A stretch of 64,000 nucleotides of DNA from Streptomyces griseoincarnatus (GCA_014649575.1 BMTH01000022.1:1-64000), one strand, 5' to 3'; shown: positions 48,862 through 57,604, counted from the first letter of the stretch. Notes: generated from the sequence alone by a model not told the origin. Program-made: numbers and translations.

Positions 48862-49836
48862 TCAGCCGGCGGCGCGGGCCGCCATCCGGGCCTTGCGGGC
48901 GGCGAGCTTCTCGTCGAACTTGCGCGCCTCGGCGTCCAGCCCGCCGAGGAACAGACCGAGCTCCTCCTGCGCCTTCAGGCCTTCCGGGCCCAGCCCGTCG
49001 ATCTCCATGATCTTCAGGAAGCGCAGCACCGGCTGCAGCACGTCGTCGTGGTGGATCCGCATGTTGTAGACCTCGCCGATCGCCATCTGGGCGGCGGCGC
49101 GCTCGAAGCCGGGGATGCCGTGGCCGGGCATGCGGAAGTTCACGACCACGTCGCGCACCGCCTGCATCGTCAGGTCGGGGGCGAGCTCGAACGCCGCCTT
49201 CAGCAGGTTCCGGTAGAACACCATGTGCAGGTTCTCGTCGGTCGCGATGCGCGCCAGCATGCGGTCGCACACCGGGTCGCCGGACTGGTGGCCGGTGTTG
49301 CGGTGCGAGATGCGGGTGGCCAGTTCCTGGAAGGCCACGTAGGCGATCGAGTGCAGCATCGAGTGACGGTTGTCCGACTCGAAGCCCTCGCTCATGTGGG
49401 ACATGCGGAACTGCTCGAGCTTGTCCGGGTCCACGGCGCGCGAGGCGAGCAGGTAGTCGCGCATCACGATGCCGTGGCGGCCCTCCTCGGCGGTCCAGCG
49501 GTGCACCCAGGTGCCCCAGGCGCCGTCGCGGCCGAACAGGGAGGCGATCTCGTGGTGGTAGCTGGGGAGGTTGTCCTCCGTCAGCAGGTTCACCACGAGC
49601 GCGATCCGGCCGACCTCGGTGACCTTCGACTGCTCCTTGCCCCAGGCCTCGCCGTCCTCGAAGAAGCCCGGGAAGTTGCGCCCGTCGCTCCACGGCACGT
49701 ACTCGTGCGGCATCCAGTCCTTGGCGACCTTCAGGTGCCGGTTGAGCTCCTTCTCGACCACTTCCTCCAGCGCGTACAGCAGCCGGGCGTCGGTCCAGAC
49801 GGAGGGGCTGTCGATGTGGGCAGGAGTGAGTGTCAC
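48862..49836 (-). CDS. Acyl-ACP desaturase (diiron, ferritin-like)
   Basis: A 324-residue soluble stearoyl-ACP desaturase-type enzyme. The diiron ligands lie in TEDNLPSYHHEI, the EExxH motif AEEGRHG and DENLHM. It introduces a double bond into acyl chains bound to ACP, adjusting membrane fluidity. The C-terminus is Ala/Lys/Arg rich. The start GTG follows GGAG. Upstream is a tandem array of CTACG-N4-CGTAG units (49893-49952) that overlaps the promoter, which implies tight repression, probably by a TetR-type regulator encoded outside the window. Confidence 0.93.
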   Translation of the reverse strand: MTLTPAHIDSPSVWTDARLLYALEEVVEKELNRHLKVAKDWMPHEYVPWSDGRNFPGFFEDGEAWGKEQSKVTEVGRIALVVNLLTEDNLPSYHHEIASLFGRDGAWGTWVHRWTAEEGRHGIVMRDYLLASRAVDPDKLEQFRMSHMSEGFESDNRHSMLHSIAYVAFQELATRISHRNTGHQSGDPVCDRMLARIATDENLHMVFYRNLLKAAFELAPDLTMQAVRDVVVNFRMPGHGIPGFERAAAQMAIGEVYNMRIHHDDVLQPVLRFLKIMEIDGLGPEGLKAQEELGLFLGGLDAEARKFDEKLAARKARMAARAAG

Positions 49837-49892
49837 GGGTGGCTCCAGGGGACGGGGACATGCGGACGTGCCGGCGAGCGGTGCCGGACAAC

Positions 49893-49952
49893 CTACGGCA
49901 TCGTAGGCTACGTACCCGTAGGTTACGAAGCCGTAGGCTAAGGGCGTCGTAA
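49893..49952. promoter_or_regulatory. Four-unit operator array upstream of desaturase
   Basis: Three palindromes CTACG-GCAT-CGTAG (49893-49906), CTACG-TACC-CGTAG (49908-49921) and TTACG-AAGC-CGTAG (49923-49936), plus a degenerate fourth CTAAG-N5-CGTAA (49938-49952), occur with a 15-base period. The first unit begins 57 bases before the desaturase GTG. A 15-base period puts successive units on different faces of the helix. Confidence 0.85.
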
Positions 49953-49989
49953 AAGGCCGCTGACCAGCGAGGTCCCGACCCGCCGCCCC

Positions 49990-50766
49990 TCAGGCGTACA
50001 GGTCCCGCAGCCGCACCGACAGGCAGGTCACGCAGCCCTCGAGCTTCTCGAACTCGCCGATGTCCACCGGCACCGGCTCGTACCCGAGATCCGCGTACAG
50101 CTCCGCCGTCCTCGGCGCGCTCGCCGCCATCAGCAGTTTGTCGCCGCCCAGGCACACCACGTGCGCCCCGGACGGCTCCGGCACCGGCAGGAACCGCGGG
50201 AACAGCGACGGGGCGTCCATGTGCGGGACGTACCCGACGGCCGTCCCGTCGGGCAGCGCGGTGACCGCCGACTTCAGATGCAGCACCTTGGCCACCGGCA
50301 CGGCGACCACCCGCGCGCCCAGCGGCTCGAACGCGGCCCGCACCTGCTGCACCCCGGCCGCGTCGGTGCGCCCGCCGCGGCCCACGTACACCGTGTCGCC
50401 GATCTTCAGGACGTCACCGCCGTCGAGCGTGCCCGGCTCCCACACCCAGTTCACCGAGCAGCCCAGGGACGCCACGGCCTCCTCGACCCCGAGGGTCTCC
50501 GCACGCCGCGACTCCGCGCCGGACCGCGCGATCAGCGCCACGTTGCGGAACATCACCACCGTGTCCTCCACGAACACGGAGTCCGGGCAGTCGTCGGCCG
50601 GGTCCACCTCGACGGTCTCCCAGCCGTGCGCCCGCAACGCGTCCGTGTACGCCTCCCACTGCCGCACGGCGAGATCGACGTCGACCTCCGCCCGCTCGAC
50701 GTGGGTCACCAGCCCTTCGGCGAGGCTGGACGCGGGACGGCGGACGAGGGCCTTCTTGCTGGGCAC
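49990..50766 (-). CDS. ddaH: N(G),N(G)-dimethylarginine dimethylaminohydrolase
   Basis: A 258-residue enzyme of the amidinotransferase/pentein fold that hydrolyses N-methylated arginines to citrulline and methylamine. Visible active-site motifs: DCPDSVFVEDT (substrate-binding Asp/Glu), LDGGDVLKIG, the His of VLHLKSAVTAL and the nucleophilic Cys in EGCVTCLSVRL (C248). The N-terminus KKALVRRPASSLAEGLVTHVER is typical of DDAH. S. coelicolor has a characterised homologue. It lies upstream of, but is separated from, the desaturase by the operator array and has its own promoter region at 50767-50919. Confidence 0.94.
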   Translation of the reverse strand: MPSKKALVRRPASSLAEGLVTHVERAEVDVDLAVRQWEAYTDALRAHGWETVEVDPADDCPDSVFVEDTVVMFRNVALIARSGAESRRAETLGVEEAVASLGCSVNWVWEPGTLDGGDVLKIGDTVYVGRGGRTDAAGVQQVRAAFEPLGARVVAVPVAKVLHLKSAVTALPDGTAVGYVPHMDAPSLFPRFLPVPEPSGAHVVCLGGDKLLMAASAPRTAELYADLGYEPVPVDIGEFEKLEGCVTCLSVRLRDLYA

Positions 50767-50919
50767 GGGTTCGCCTTTCGGATCGGACGTGCTGGTTCTC
50801 GGGGGCGTCTCAGCCCGTGCGGGGCCGGCCGGCCGCGGGCCCCGGCCCCGCCATCATGCAGTCCGCCGCCCGAGGGGACCACCCCGGGCCCCGATGAGAT
50901 GAACCACGGGTAACCCGGT

Positions 50920-53184
50920 TCAGCCCACGGCCCGCCGCAGATGCTCCCCGGTGTAGGACCCCGGAGCCCGCAGCAGCTCCGCCGGCGTGCCCTCGAACAC
51001 AACCCGGCCGCCGTCGCGCCCGCCGCCCGGACCCAGGTCGACCACGTGGTCCGCGTGCGCCACCACCTGGAGGTTGTGCTCGACCACGATCACCGTGCCG
51101 CCCGCGTCCACCAGCCGGTCCAGCAGGCCGAGCAGCCCGTCCACGTCCGCCATGTGCAGCCCGGTCGTCGGCTCGTCCAGGACGAACACCGCGCCGTCCC
51201 GGTGCAGCCGGGTGGCCAGCTTCAGCCGCTGCCGCTCGCCGCCGGACAGGGTGGACAGCGGCTGGCCCAGCGTGAGGTAGGTGAGACCGACGTCCCGCAG
51301 CGCGCGCAGCCGTCGCCGTACGCCCGGGTCGTGGAAGAAGTCCAAGGCCTCGCCGGCGGTCATCTCCAGCACGTCGGCGACGGACCGCCCGCCGACGGTC
51401 AGCCGCAGCACCTCCTCGCCGAACCGCCGCCCCTCGCAGTCCGGGCAGGTGGTGGTCACCGGGTCCATGAACGCCAGGTCGGTGGAGAGGATCCCCCGTC
51501 CGCCGCAGGTCGCGCAGGCGCCGGTGGAGTTGAAGCTGAACAGCCCCGGTTCCGCGCCCGTCTCCCGCGCGAAGATCTTCCGCACCGTGTCCATGATCCC
51601 CAGGTACGTGGCCGGGGTGGACCGTCCGGAGATGCCGACGGACGACTGGTCGACCACCACGGCCTCGGGGTGCGCGTCGGTGAACTCGGCGACCAGGGTG
51701 CTCTTCCCCGACCCCGCCACCCCGGTCACCGCGGTCAGCACCCCGGCCGGGAAGCACACGGTGACGTCCCGCAGGTTGTTCCGGTCCGCTCCCTTCACCC
51801 ACAGCTCGCCGGACCGGGCGCGCACCTCGGTCTTCACCTCCGTGCGCCGCCCCAGGCAGCGTCCCGTGAGGGTGCCGGAGGCGGCCAGCTCCGCCGGTGT
51901 CCCCTCGAAGACGACCGTGCCGCCCTCGGCGCCACCGCCCGGACCCATGTCGACCACGTGGTCGGCCAGCGCGACGACGTCCGGGTCGTGCTCGACGACC
52001 AGTACGGTGTTGCCCTTGTCCCGCAGCCGCAGCAGCAGTTCGCCCAGCCGGTGCACGTCCCGCGGGTGCAGCCCGACGCTCGGCTCGTCGAAGACGTACG
52101 TCATCCCGGACAGGCTGGAGCCCAGGTGCCGTACCGTCTTCAGCCGCTGGCCCTCGCCGCCGGAGAGCGTGGACGTCTCCCGGTCGAGGGAGAGATAGCC
52201 GAGGCCGATGCGGTCGATCCGCTCCAGCGCGGCGACGGCGGCAGCGGCGACCGGCCCGGCCACCGGGTCGTCGATCTCCCTCAGCACCGGGATCAGGTCG
52301 CACACCTGCATCGCCGAGAGCTCCGCGATGTTCCGGCCGTCGATCCGTGAGGCCAGGGCCGCCCGGCCGAGCCGGGCGCCGCCGCAGTCGGGGCAGACGC
52401 CCTCGGTGAGGAACTCCCGCACCAGGTCACGGGTCTTCTGGCTCATCCCCTCCAGGTCCCGCTTCAGATACAGCCGTTCGAAGCGGTCGGCCAGCCCTTC
52501 GTACTCGGTGGTCCAGGTGCCTCCCGTGCCCTGCACGGTGACCTTGCTGCCGGGCCGCCCCCGCATCAGGAACTCCCGCTCGGCGGCCGTGAACGCGCGC
52601 ACCGGCTTGAGCGGGTCCAGGTCCTCGCTGTTGGTGTACGCCTGCCCCTGCCAGGTGCCCGGCGCGAACGGCGGGAACCGGACCGCCCCCTCGGCGAGGG
52701 AGCGGTCCGGGTCGAGGATGCGGTCCCAGTCCGGCCGCACGGTCCGGCCCAGTCCGTCGCAGCCGGGACACATGCCCGACGGGTCGTTGAAGGAGTACGC
52801 GGTCGCCGGGCCCGCGCTGGGGGTGCCGTGCCGGGAGAACAGCACCCGCAGCACCGAGTGCACGTCCGTCATCGTGCCCACCGTCGACCGGGAGTGACCG
52901 CCGACCGGCCGCTGGTCGACGACGATCACCGGCGTCAGGTTCTCCAGCGCCCGCGCGTGCGGCCGCTCGTACTTGGGCAGCCGGTTGCGCACGAACCAGG
53001 TGTAGGTCTCGTTCAGCTGCCGCTGCGACTCGACCGCGATGGTGTCGAAGACGACCGACGACTTCCCCGACCCCGAGACACCGGTGAACACGGTCAGCCG
53101 GCCCTTCGGGATGCGGAGCGAGACGTCCCTGAGGTTGTTCTCGGTGGCCCCGGTGATGACGATGAAGCTGTCCTGCTGGGTCAT
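50920..53184 (-). CDS. UvrA-like ABC protein (DrrC/UvrA2 class)
   Basis: A 754-residue cytoplasmic protein with two UvrA-type ATPase cores: Walker A motifs GVSGSGKSSVVF and GVAGSGKSTLVAEF, signatures LSGGEGQRLK and LSGGERQRLKL, and CxxC zinc modules (CPGCDGLG, CPDCGGARLG, CATCGGRG, CPDCEGRRF). It is about 200 residues shorter than UvrA and lacks the UvrB-interaction insertion, the pattern of UvrA2 and DrrC-type self-protection proteins that remove DNA-bound drugs. It follows the ABC-F gene after 10 bases without its own ribosome-binding site, so it is probably coupled to it. Confidence 0.9.
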   Translation of the reverse strand: MTQQDSFIVITGATENNLRDVSLRIPKGRLTVFTGVSGSGKSSVVFDTIAVESQRQLNETYTWFVRNRLPKYERPHARALENLTPVIVVDQRPVGGHSRSTVGTMTDVHSVLRVLFSRHGTPSAGPATAYSFNDPSGMCPGCDGLGRTVRPDWDRILDPDRSLAEGAVRFPPFAPGTWQGQAYTNSEDLDPLKPVRAFTAAEREFLMRGRPGSKVTVQGTGGTWTTEYEGLADRFERLYLKRDLEGMSQKTRDLVREFLTEGVCPDCGGARLGRAALASRIDGRNIAELSAMQVCDLIPVLREIDDPVAGPVAAAAVAALERIDRIGLGYLSLDRETSTLSGGEGQRLKTVRHLGSSLSGMTYVFDEPSVGLHPRDVHRLGELLLRLRDKGNTVLVVEHDPDVVALADHVVDMGPGGGAEGGTVVFEGTPAELAASGTLTGRCLGRRTEVKTEVRARSGELWVKGADRNNLRDVTVCFPAGVLTAVTGVAGSGKSTLVAEFTDAHPEAVVVDQSSVGISGRSTPATYLGIMDTVRKIFARETGAEPGLFSFNSTGACATCGGRGILSTDLAFMDPVTTTCPDCEGRRFGEEVLRLTVGGRSVADVLEMTAGEALDFFHDPGVRRRLRALRDVGLTYLTLGQPLSTLSGGERQRLKLATRLHRDGAVFVLDEPTTGLHMADVDGLLGLLDRLVDAGGTVIVVEHNLQVVAHADHVVDLGPGGGRDGGRVVFEGTPAELLRAPGSYTGEHLRRAVG

Positions 53185-53194
53185 GCCGTCGACG

Positions 53195-54817
53195 CTAGGC
53201 GGAATACCCGACAGCTTCTGGCGTGATTTCCTTCAGCTCTCCTCCCTCCATCATCAGCCAGCGCGTGATGCCGATCGATTCCAGGAACGGCAGGTCGTGG
53301 CTGGCCACGACCAGCGCCCCCTCGAACGACTCCAGCGCCGTGGTGAGCTGCCGGACGCTCGTCATGTCCAGGTTGTTCGTCGGCTCGTCCAGCATCAGCA
53401 GCTGCGGCGCGGGCTCCGCCAGCATCAGCGCCGCCAGGGTCGCCCGGAACCGCTCGCCGCCGGACAGCGTCGACGCCTGCTGGTCGGCGCGGGCGCCCCG
53501 GAACAGGAAGCGGGCGAGCCGTGCCCGGACCCGGTTGTTGGTGGCGCCCGGCGCGAACCGCGCCACGTTCTCCGCCACCGTCAGCTCCGGGTCCAGGACG
53601 TCGAGCCGCTGCGGCAAAAACCGCAGCGGGACGTGCGCCGTCGCCTCGCCCGACACCGGGGCCAGCTCCCCGGCGATGGTGCGCAGCAGCGTCGTCTTCC
53701 CGGCGCCGTTGCGTCCGATCAGCGCCACCCGCTCCGGGCCCCGCAGGTCGAGGCCCTTCACCCGGGCGCCGTACACCGGCTCCAGATCCATCAGGGTGAG
53801 GACCTGGCGCCCCGGCGGCACGGAGGTGAACGGCAGGTCGACGCGGATCTCGTCGTCGTCCCGCACCGCCTCCACCGCGTCGTCGAGCCGTTCCCTGGCC
53901 TCGGCGAGCTTCTCCTCGTGCATGATGCGGTGCTTGCCCGCGGAGACCTGCGCCGCGCGCTTGCGCGCACCCATGACGATCTTGGGTTCGCGTTTCTGCT
54001 CCCACATCTTCTGGCCGTACCGCCGACGGCGGGCCAGCTTGACCTGGGCCTCGGTCAGTTCGCGCTTCTGCTTGCGCAGATCGGACTCGGCGGCGCGCAC
54101 CATGCGCTCCGCCGCCTCCTGCTCCACGGCCAGCGCCTCCTCGTACGCCGTGTAATTGCCGCCGTACCAGTGGATGCCGCCGGGGCGCAGGTCCGCGATC
54201 TGGTCGACCAGATCGAGCAGTTCCCGGTCGTGGCTCACCACGATCAGGACGCCCTGCCAGTTCTCGACGGCCGTGTACAGCCGTCTGCGGGCGTACAGGT
54301 CGAGGTTGTTGGTGGGTTCGTCGAGCAGCAGCACGTCAGGACGGCTCAGCAGCAGTGCGGCCAGCCGCAGCATGACGGACTCGCCGCCGGACACCTCGCC
54401 TACGGTGCGGTCCAGGCCGATGTGGCCGAGGCCCAGTTCGCCGAGCGTGGCCAGGGCGCGCTCCTCGACGTCCCAGTCGTCGCCGACGGTCTCGAAGTGC
54501 TCCTCGGCCGCGTCGCCCGCCTCGATGGCGTGCAGCGCGGCCCGCTTCCCGGCGATGCCGAGGGCCTCGTCGACCCGCAGCGCGGTGTCCAGCGTGACCG
54601 TCTGCGGCAGCCGGCCCACCTCGCCGGACACCTTGACGGTGCCCTCCGTGGGGGTCAGCTCCCCGGCGATCAGCTTGAGCAGGGTCGACTTGCCCGAGCC
54701 GTTGAGTCCGACCAGACCGGTGCGGCCCGGGCCGAAGGCCGCGTCAAGTTCTTCGAGGACGACGGTGCCGTCGGGCCAGGTGAAGGAGAGGGAGTGACAG
54801 GTGAGTGAAGCTGACAT
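53195..54817 (-). CDS. ABC-F family ATPase (ribosome-protection type)
   Basis: A 540-residue cytoplasmic protein with two ABC domains and no membrane part: Walker A GLNGSGKSTLLK and GRNGAGKTTLLR, signatures EVSGGESVM and LSGGERFRATLA, Walker B LLLDEPTNNLDL and LMLDEPTNNLDM. Between them is a long charged coiled-coil linker (about 240-310, RKQKRELTEAQVKLARRRR). ABC-F proteins act on the ribosomal E site; antibiotic-resistance members displace drugs. The 5' leader contains a terminator-like hairpin (54915-54950), typical of drug-inducible ABC-F genes. The start ATG has GGAGG at 54829-54825. Confidence 0.93.
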   Translation of the reverse strand: MSASLTCHSLSFTWPDGTVVLEELDAAFGPGRTGLVGLNGSGKSTLLKLIAGELTPTEGTVKVSGEVGRLPQTVTLDTALRVDEALGIAGKRAALHAIEAGDAAEEHFETVGDDWDVEERALATLGELGLGHIGLDRTVGEVSGGESVMLRLAALLLSRPDVLLLDEPTNNLDLYARRRLYTAVENWQGVLIVVSHDRELLDLVDQIADLRPGGIHWYGGNYTAYEEALAVEQEAAERMVRAAESDLRKQKRELTEAQVKLARRRRYGQKMWEQKREPKIVMGARKRAAQVSAGKHRIMHEEKLAEARERLDDAVEAVRDDDEIRVDLPFTSVPPGRQVLTLMDLEPVYGARVKGLDLRGPERVALIGRNGAGKTTLLRTIAGELAPVSGEATAHVPLRFLPQRLDVLDPELTVAENVARFAPGATNNRVRARLARFLFRGARADQQASTLSGGERFRATLAALMLAEPAPQLLMLDEPTNNLDMTSVRQLTTALESFEGALVVASHDLPFLESIGITRWLMMEGGELKEITPEAVGYSA

Positions 54818-55138
54818 GCGGGCCTCCGCGGTTGCAGGAGTCGATCAGGGGCACACGCGTATCGAGACACCGCGGGACGACGACCGGCAGCCGGGGAGGA
54901 ATCCGTGGCATGAGAAAAGCCCCGTTGCGGAGGGACCGCAAGGACGGCTCGAACGCCGAGGTCGCACGCGGCACACACACCTGACCGGTGTGAGGCGGTG
55001 TCTCAGAACCTCAGACGAGCAACGTCCTTCTCCCATCGACGGCAACAGAACCGCCGACGACGTTACGCGCGGCCCCACCGGCCGTCAACGCGATTTACGG
55101 ACACCGTGGACCCCGTGTCCCCGCACCGAGGAGGCCTC
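54818..55138. other. Divergent leader region between ABC-F and GPP34 genes
   Basis: No long gene is supported in these 321 bases. Read leftward it is the long 5' leader of the ABC-F gene with two hairpins: CACACC-TGACC-GGTGTG (54976-54992) and the TTGCGG/CCGCAA stem followed by a T-run. Several short frames overlap the hairpins but none has a good start and ribosome-binding site. The rightward GPP34 promoter must also lie here. Confidence 0.6.
54915..54950 (-). terminator. Attenuator-like hairpin in ABC-F leader
   Basis: On the minus strand TTGCGG-TCCCT-CCGCAA (54941-54925) is flanked by GAGCC and GGGGC segments that extend the stem, and it is followed by TTTTC, a rare T-run in this GC-rich genome. 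It lies about 100 bases before the ABC-F start. Drug-inducible ABC-F genes are often controlled by such a terminator; inferred. Confidence 0.55.
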
Positions 55139-55753
55139 GTGCCCAACGGCCCGCTCTCCCTGCCGGCCCGCCTGTGCCTGCTGGCCTGGGATCTCGACCC
55201 CACCCGGGCCGCCCCCGTGGTGCGGGCCGGCGCCCTGGCCGATCTCGCGCTGCGCGGCCTGCTGGTCGACGACGACGGCATCGCGACCCCGCGCGACCTG
55301 GACTCCCGCACCGGCGACCCGGTCCTTGACGGGCTCCTCGAACTGGTCAGCGAGTCCTTCCCGCACGGCTGGCGCACCTGGGTGACGCTGCACGCCCGGC
55401 ACACCCTGGACGCGGTCCGCGAGCACCTGGTCGCCGAGGGCGTGCTGCGGGCCGAGAAGCACCGGGTGCTCGGAGTGTTCCCGTCCGTGGACCACGTCCT
55501 CACCGACAGGGCCCGGGCGGACGCCCTACGGACCGAGGCCCATCAGGTCCTCTCGGGCGCCACGGCCCCCGGAGAGGTCTCCGTCACGACCGCGACGACC
55601 CTCGCCCTCGCCACGGCGGCGGACCTGCTCCTCCCGGCCTCGGGCTCCGTGCCGACCGTGCCGACGGACCCCGGCTTCGCCGCGATCCTCGACGAACTGG
55701 AGACGGGCCTGCGCGACGCGGCTCCGGCGGCTTCGCTGCCGAAGGGCCGCTGA
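55139..55753 (+). CDS. GPP34-family phosphoprotein (GOLPH3-like)
   Basis: A 204-residue GPP34 domain protein, the fold of the yeast Golgi protein Vps74/GOLPH3. Signatures: LPARLCLLAWDLD at the start, AGALADLALRGLLVDDDG, VREHLVAEGVLRAEKHRVLGVFP. Streptomyces genomes encode many copies; functions are mostly unknown, with membrane or lipid association proposed. The start GTG is placed by CGAGGAGG. It is convergent with ssgD, and a strong hairpin separates them. Confidence 0.92.
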   Translation: MPNGPLSLPARLCLLAWDLDPTRAAPVVRAGALADLALRGLLVDDDGIATPRDLDSRTGDPVLDGLLELVSESFPHGWRTWVTLHARHTLDAVREHLVAEGVLRAEKHRVLGVFPSVDHVLTDRARADALRTEAHQVLSGATAPGEVSVTTATTLALATAADLLLPASGSVPTVPTDPGFAAILDELETGLRDAAPAASLPKGR

Positions 55754-55770
55754 GGCACGACGGCTGGCGA

Positions 55771-55821
55771 ACGGCGGACGGCCAGGCACCCCGCGTCACC
55801 CGGGGCCTGGCCGTCCGCCGT
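55771..55821. terminator. Bidirectional terminator between GPP34 and ssgD
   Basis: A perfect 17-bp inverted repeat with arms 55771-55787 and 55805-55821 and a 17-base loop. It lies 17 bases after the GPP34 stop and 4 bases before the ssgD stop, so it serves both convergent genes. Confidence 0.9.
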
Positions 55822-55825
55822 GAGC

Positions 55826-56239
55826 TCACGCGTCCCGCATCAGTTCCGCGAGGTCGTGGTCGAGGTCGAGGTGGAGGTGTTCGAGGCCGGTGGGGACGAG
55901 TTCGCTCGTCGCCTCCAGGAAGCGGCGCAGTTCGCCGGAGCGGACGTGGATGACGGCCGTGCCCTCCGGGGCGTGGAACTCCATCACCGTACGGCCGTAG
56001 CCGTACGGACGCACCCGGACGTCGCCGTCGCCCTCCGGGGCCTCCATGCCCGCCGCGAGCAGGTCACGGGCGAACGTCCAGCACACGTCGACGCCTTCGA
56101 GCGTGGCGGGCGCGGGAAAGGTCATGCGGACGGCGAACGGGTCGGCGCCGTCGTAATGGAGCGTGGCGGGGATGTTGGGCATCCGCGGCGCTGCTGCGAC
56201 CAGGCGGGCCTCTACGGACTGCTCGATGACGGTGGACAA
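55826..56239 (-). CDS. ssgD: SsgA-like sporulation/cell-division protein, probably SsgD
   Basis: A 137-residue SsgA-like protein (SALP). The family occurs only in sporulating actinomycetes and steers septum placement and peptidoglycan remodelling. Motifs: IPATLHYDGADPFAVRMTF, WTFARDLLAAGM, GDVRVRPYG and the C-terminal LVPTGLEHLHLDLDHDL. The sequence and the location relative to Wbl and endonuclease V suggest SsgD, the member linked to lateral wall integrity; this rests on memory of S. coelicolor. A TTG at 56239 is the likely start, with GGGAG seven bases upstream and MSTVIEQSVEARL following. Confidence 0.85.
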   Translation of the reverse strand: MSTVIEQSVEARLVAAAPRMPNIPATLHYDGADPFAVRMTFPAPATLEGVDVCWTFARDLLAAGMEAPEGDGDVRVRPYGYGRTVMEFHAPEGTAVIHVRSGELRRFLEATSELVPTGLEHLHLDLDHDLAELMRDA

Positions 56240-56330
56240 CGCCTTGCTCCCTCGTGACGGCTGGGCTGGCTTCCGGGCGGTTCGTGGCTGTCGGCTGCTT
56301 GAAGAGACGCTGGAATCGGCCATTCCGTGC

Positions 56331-56383
56331 GCATGAAGTGCTAGTGACCTCTGTCACCGCCTTCATGCACCCGAGTGACACTC
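56331..56383. promoter_or_regulatory. Nested palindromes in ssgD/Asp-box protein intergenic region
   Basis: GCATGAAG (56331-56338) pairs with CTTCATGC (56361-56368). Inside it GTGAC-CTCT-GTCAC (56344-56357) is a second palindrome, and GAGTG-A-CACTC (56373-56383) a third. They lie about 100 bases upstream of both divergent starts and look like binding sites for a developmental or stress regulator. Confidence 0.5.
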
Positions 56384-56473
56384 CTCTCCTCCCGTCCCGC
56401 ACGGGCCGCTTGGGGCGTCGCCGCCGGAGGGCGCTCTGGACGGCGCCCCGCCGGTGGGCTAGCTTCGCCCGCC

Positions 56474-57604
56474 ATGAGGCGCTGGGGAAGTACGCGACGG
56501 CTGGGCACGACGGGACGTACGGGACGGCGCCTCCGCCGGGCGACGGCGGCGGCCGCCTGCGCGGCGGCACTCGCCGCGCTCACCGCCGTGCCCGCCCGGG
56601 CGCAGGGCCCGGCGCACCAGGAGCACGCCCCGCACTGGTCGTTGAAGGACACCGGCGTCGCCCCCGACGTGCGGTTCCGCGGTCTGGCCGCCGTCAGCCG
56701 GGACACCGCGTGGGTGGCCGGAACCCTCGGCACCGTGTTGCGCACCACCGACGGCGGGAGGACCTGGCGGGACGTCTCGCCGCCCGGCGCGGGGGAGTTG
56801 CAGTTCCGGGACGTCGAGGCGTTCGACGCGCGCCGGGCCGTGGTGCTGGCGATCGGGGAGGGCGAGGACTCCCGCGTCTACCGCACCGCCGACGGCGGAA
56901 CCACCTGGACCGAGACCTTCCACAACCCGGACCCCCGCGCCTTCTACGACTGCGTCACCTTCTTCGACCACCGCCACGGCCTCGCCATGAGCGACCCCGT
57001 GGACGGGAAGTTCCGCATCCTGTCGACCCGTGACGGCGGCCGTTCCTGGACCGTGCTCCCGGACACCGGCATGCCCCCGGCGCTGGAGGGCGAGGCCGGG
57101 TTCGCCGCGAGCGGCCAGTGCCTGGTGTCGTCCGGGCCGAAGGACGTCTGGCTGGCCACCGGGGGAGCGGACCGCGCCCGCGTGCTGCACTCCGCCGACC
57201 GAGGCCGCACCTGGACGGCCACCGACGCGCCGGTCCCCGCCGGCGACCCGGCGCGCGGCGTCTTCGCCCTCGCCTTCCGCGACCGCCACCACGGCCTGGC
57301 CGTCGGCGGTGACTTCACCCCCGGCCTGCCCTCGCCCGACGCCGCCGCGCGCACCACGGACGGCGGCCGCGGCTGGCGCCCGGCGGCGGGGCCCCCGCCG
57401 GCCTACCGTTCCGGCGTCGCCTGGATCCCGCACAGCCGCACCGCCGCCCTCGCCGTCGGCCCCACCGGCACCGACCTGACCACCGACGGCGGCCGCACCT
57501 GGCGCACCGTCGACACGGGCTCGTACGACACCGTCGACTGCACGCCCGACGGGGGCTGCTGGGCGGCGGGGGAGCAGGGCAGGGTCGCCCGGCTGGAGCA
57601 GTGA
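56474..57604 (+). CDS. Secreted YCF48/Asp-box beta-propeller protein
   Basis: A 376-residue exported protein. A basic N-terminus (RRWGSTRRLG...GRRLRR) precedes a hydrophobic signal (ATAAAACAAALAALTAVPARA). The mature part has six Asp-box motifs of the form TTDGGRTW spaced 45-60 residues apart, the mark of sialidase-like/YCF48 propellers. Sialidase catalytic residues are not recognisable, so it is not called a sialidase. It is often annotated as oxidoreductase in Streptomyces without evidence. The ATG lacks a Shine-Dalgarno; TAGCTT lies eight bases upstream, consistent with a very short leader. Confidence 0.82.
   Translation: MRRWGSTRRLGTTGRTGRRLRRATAAAACAAALAALTAVPARAQGPAHQEHAPHWSLKDTGVAPDVRFRGLAAVSRDTAWVAGTLGTVLRTTDGGRTWRDVSPPGAGELQFRDVEAFDARRAVVLAIGEGEDSRVYRTADGGTTWTETFHNPDPRAFYDCVTFFDHRHGLAMSDPVDGKFRILSTRDGGRSWTVLPDTGMPPALEGEAGFAASGQCLVSSGPKDVWLATGGADRARVLHSADRGRTWTATDAPVPAGDPARGVFALAFRDRHHGLAVGGDFTPGLPSPDAAARTTDGGRGWRPAAGPPPAYRSGVAWIPHSRTAALAVGPTGTDLTTDGGRTWRTVDTGSYDTVDCTPDGGCWAAGEQGRVARLEQ

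Noticed and set aside
49893..49952. Short regular repeats as a CRISPR array
   Set aside because: Units are 14 bp palindromes with 1-base gaps, without spacers or cas genes; they fit an operator array.
50920..53184. Canonical excinuclease UvrA
   Set aside because: It is about 200 residues too short, lacks the UvrB-binding insertion, and is coupled to an ABC-F gene.
54744..54980. 78-codon frame in the ABC-F leader overlapping the ABC-F start
   Set aside because: It has no convincing ribosome-binding site or conserved motif, and it overlaps the hairpins; treated as non-coding leader.
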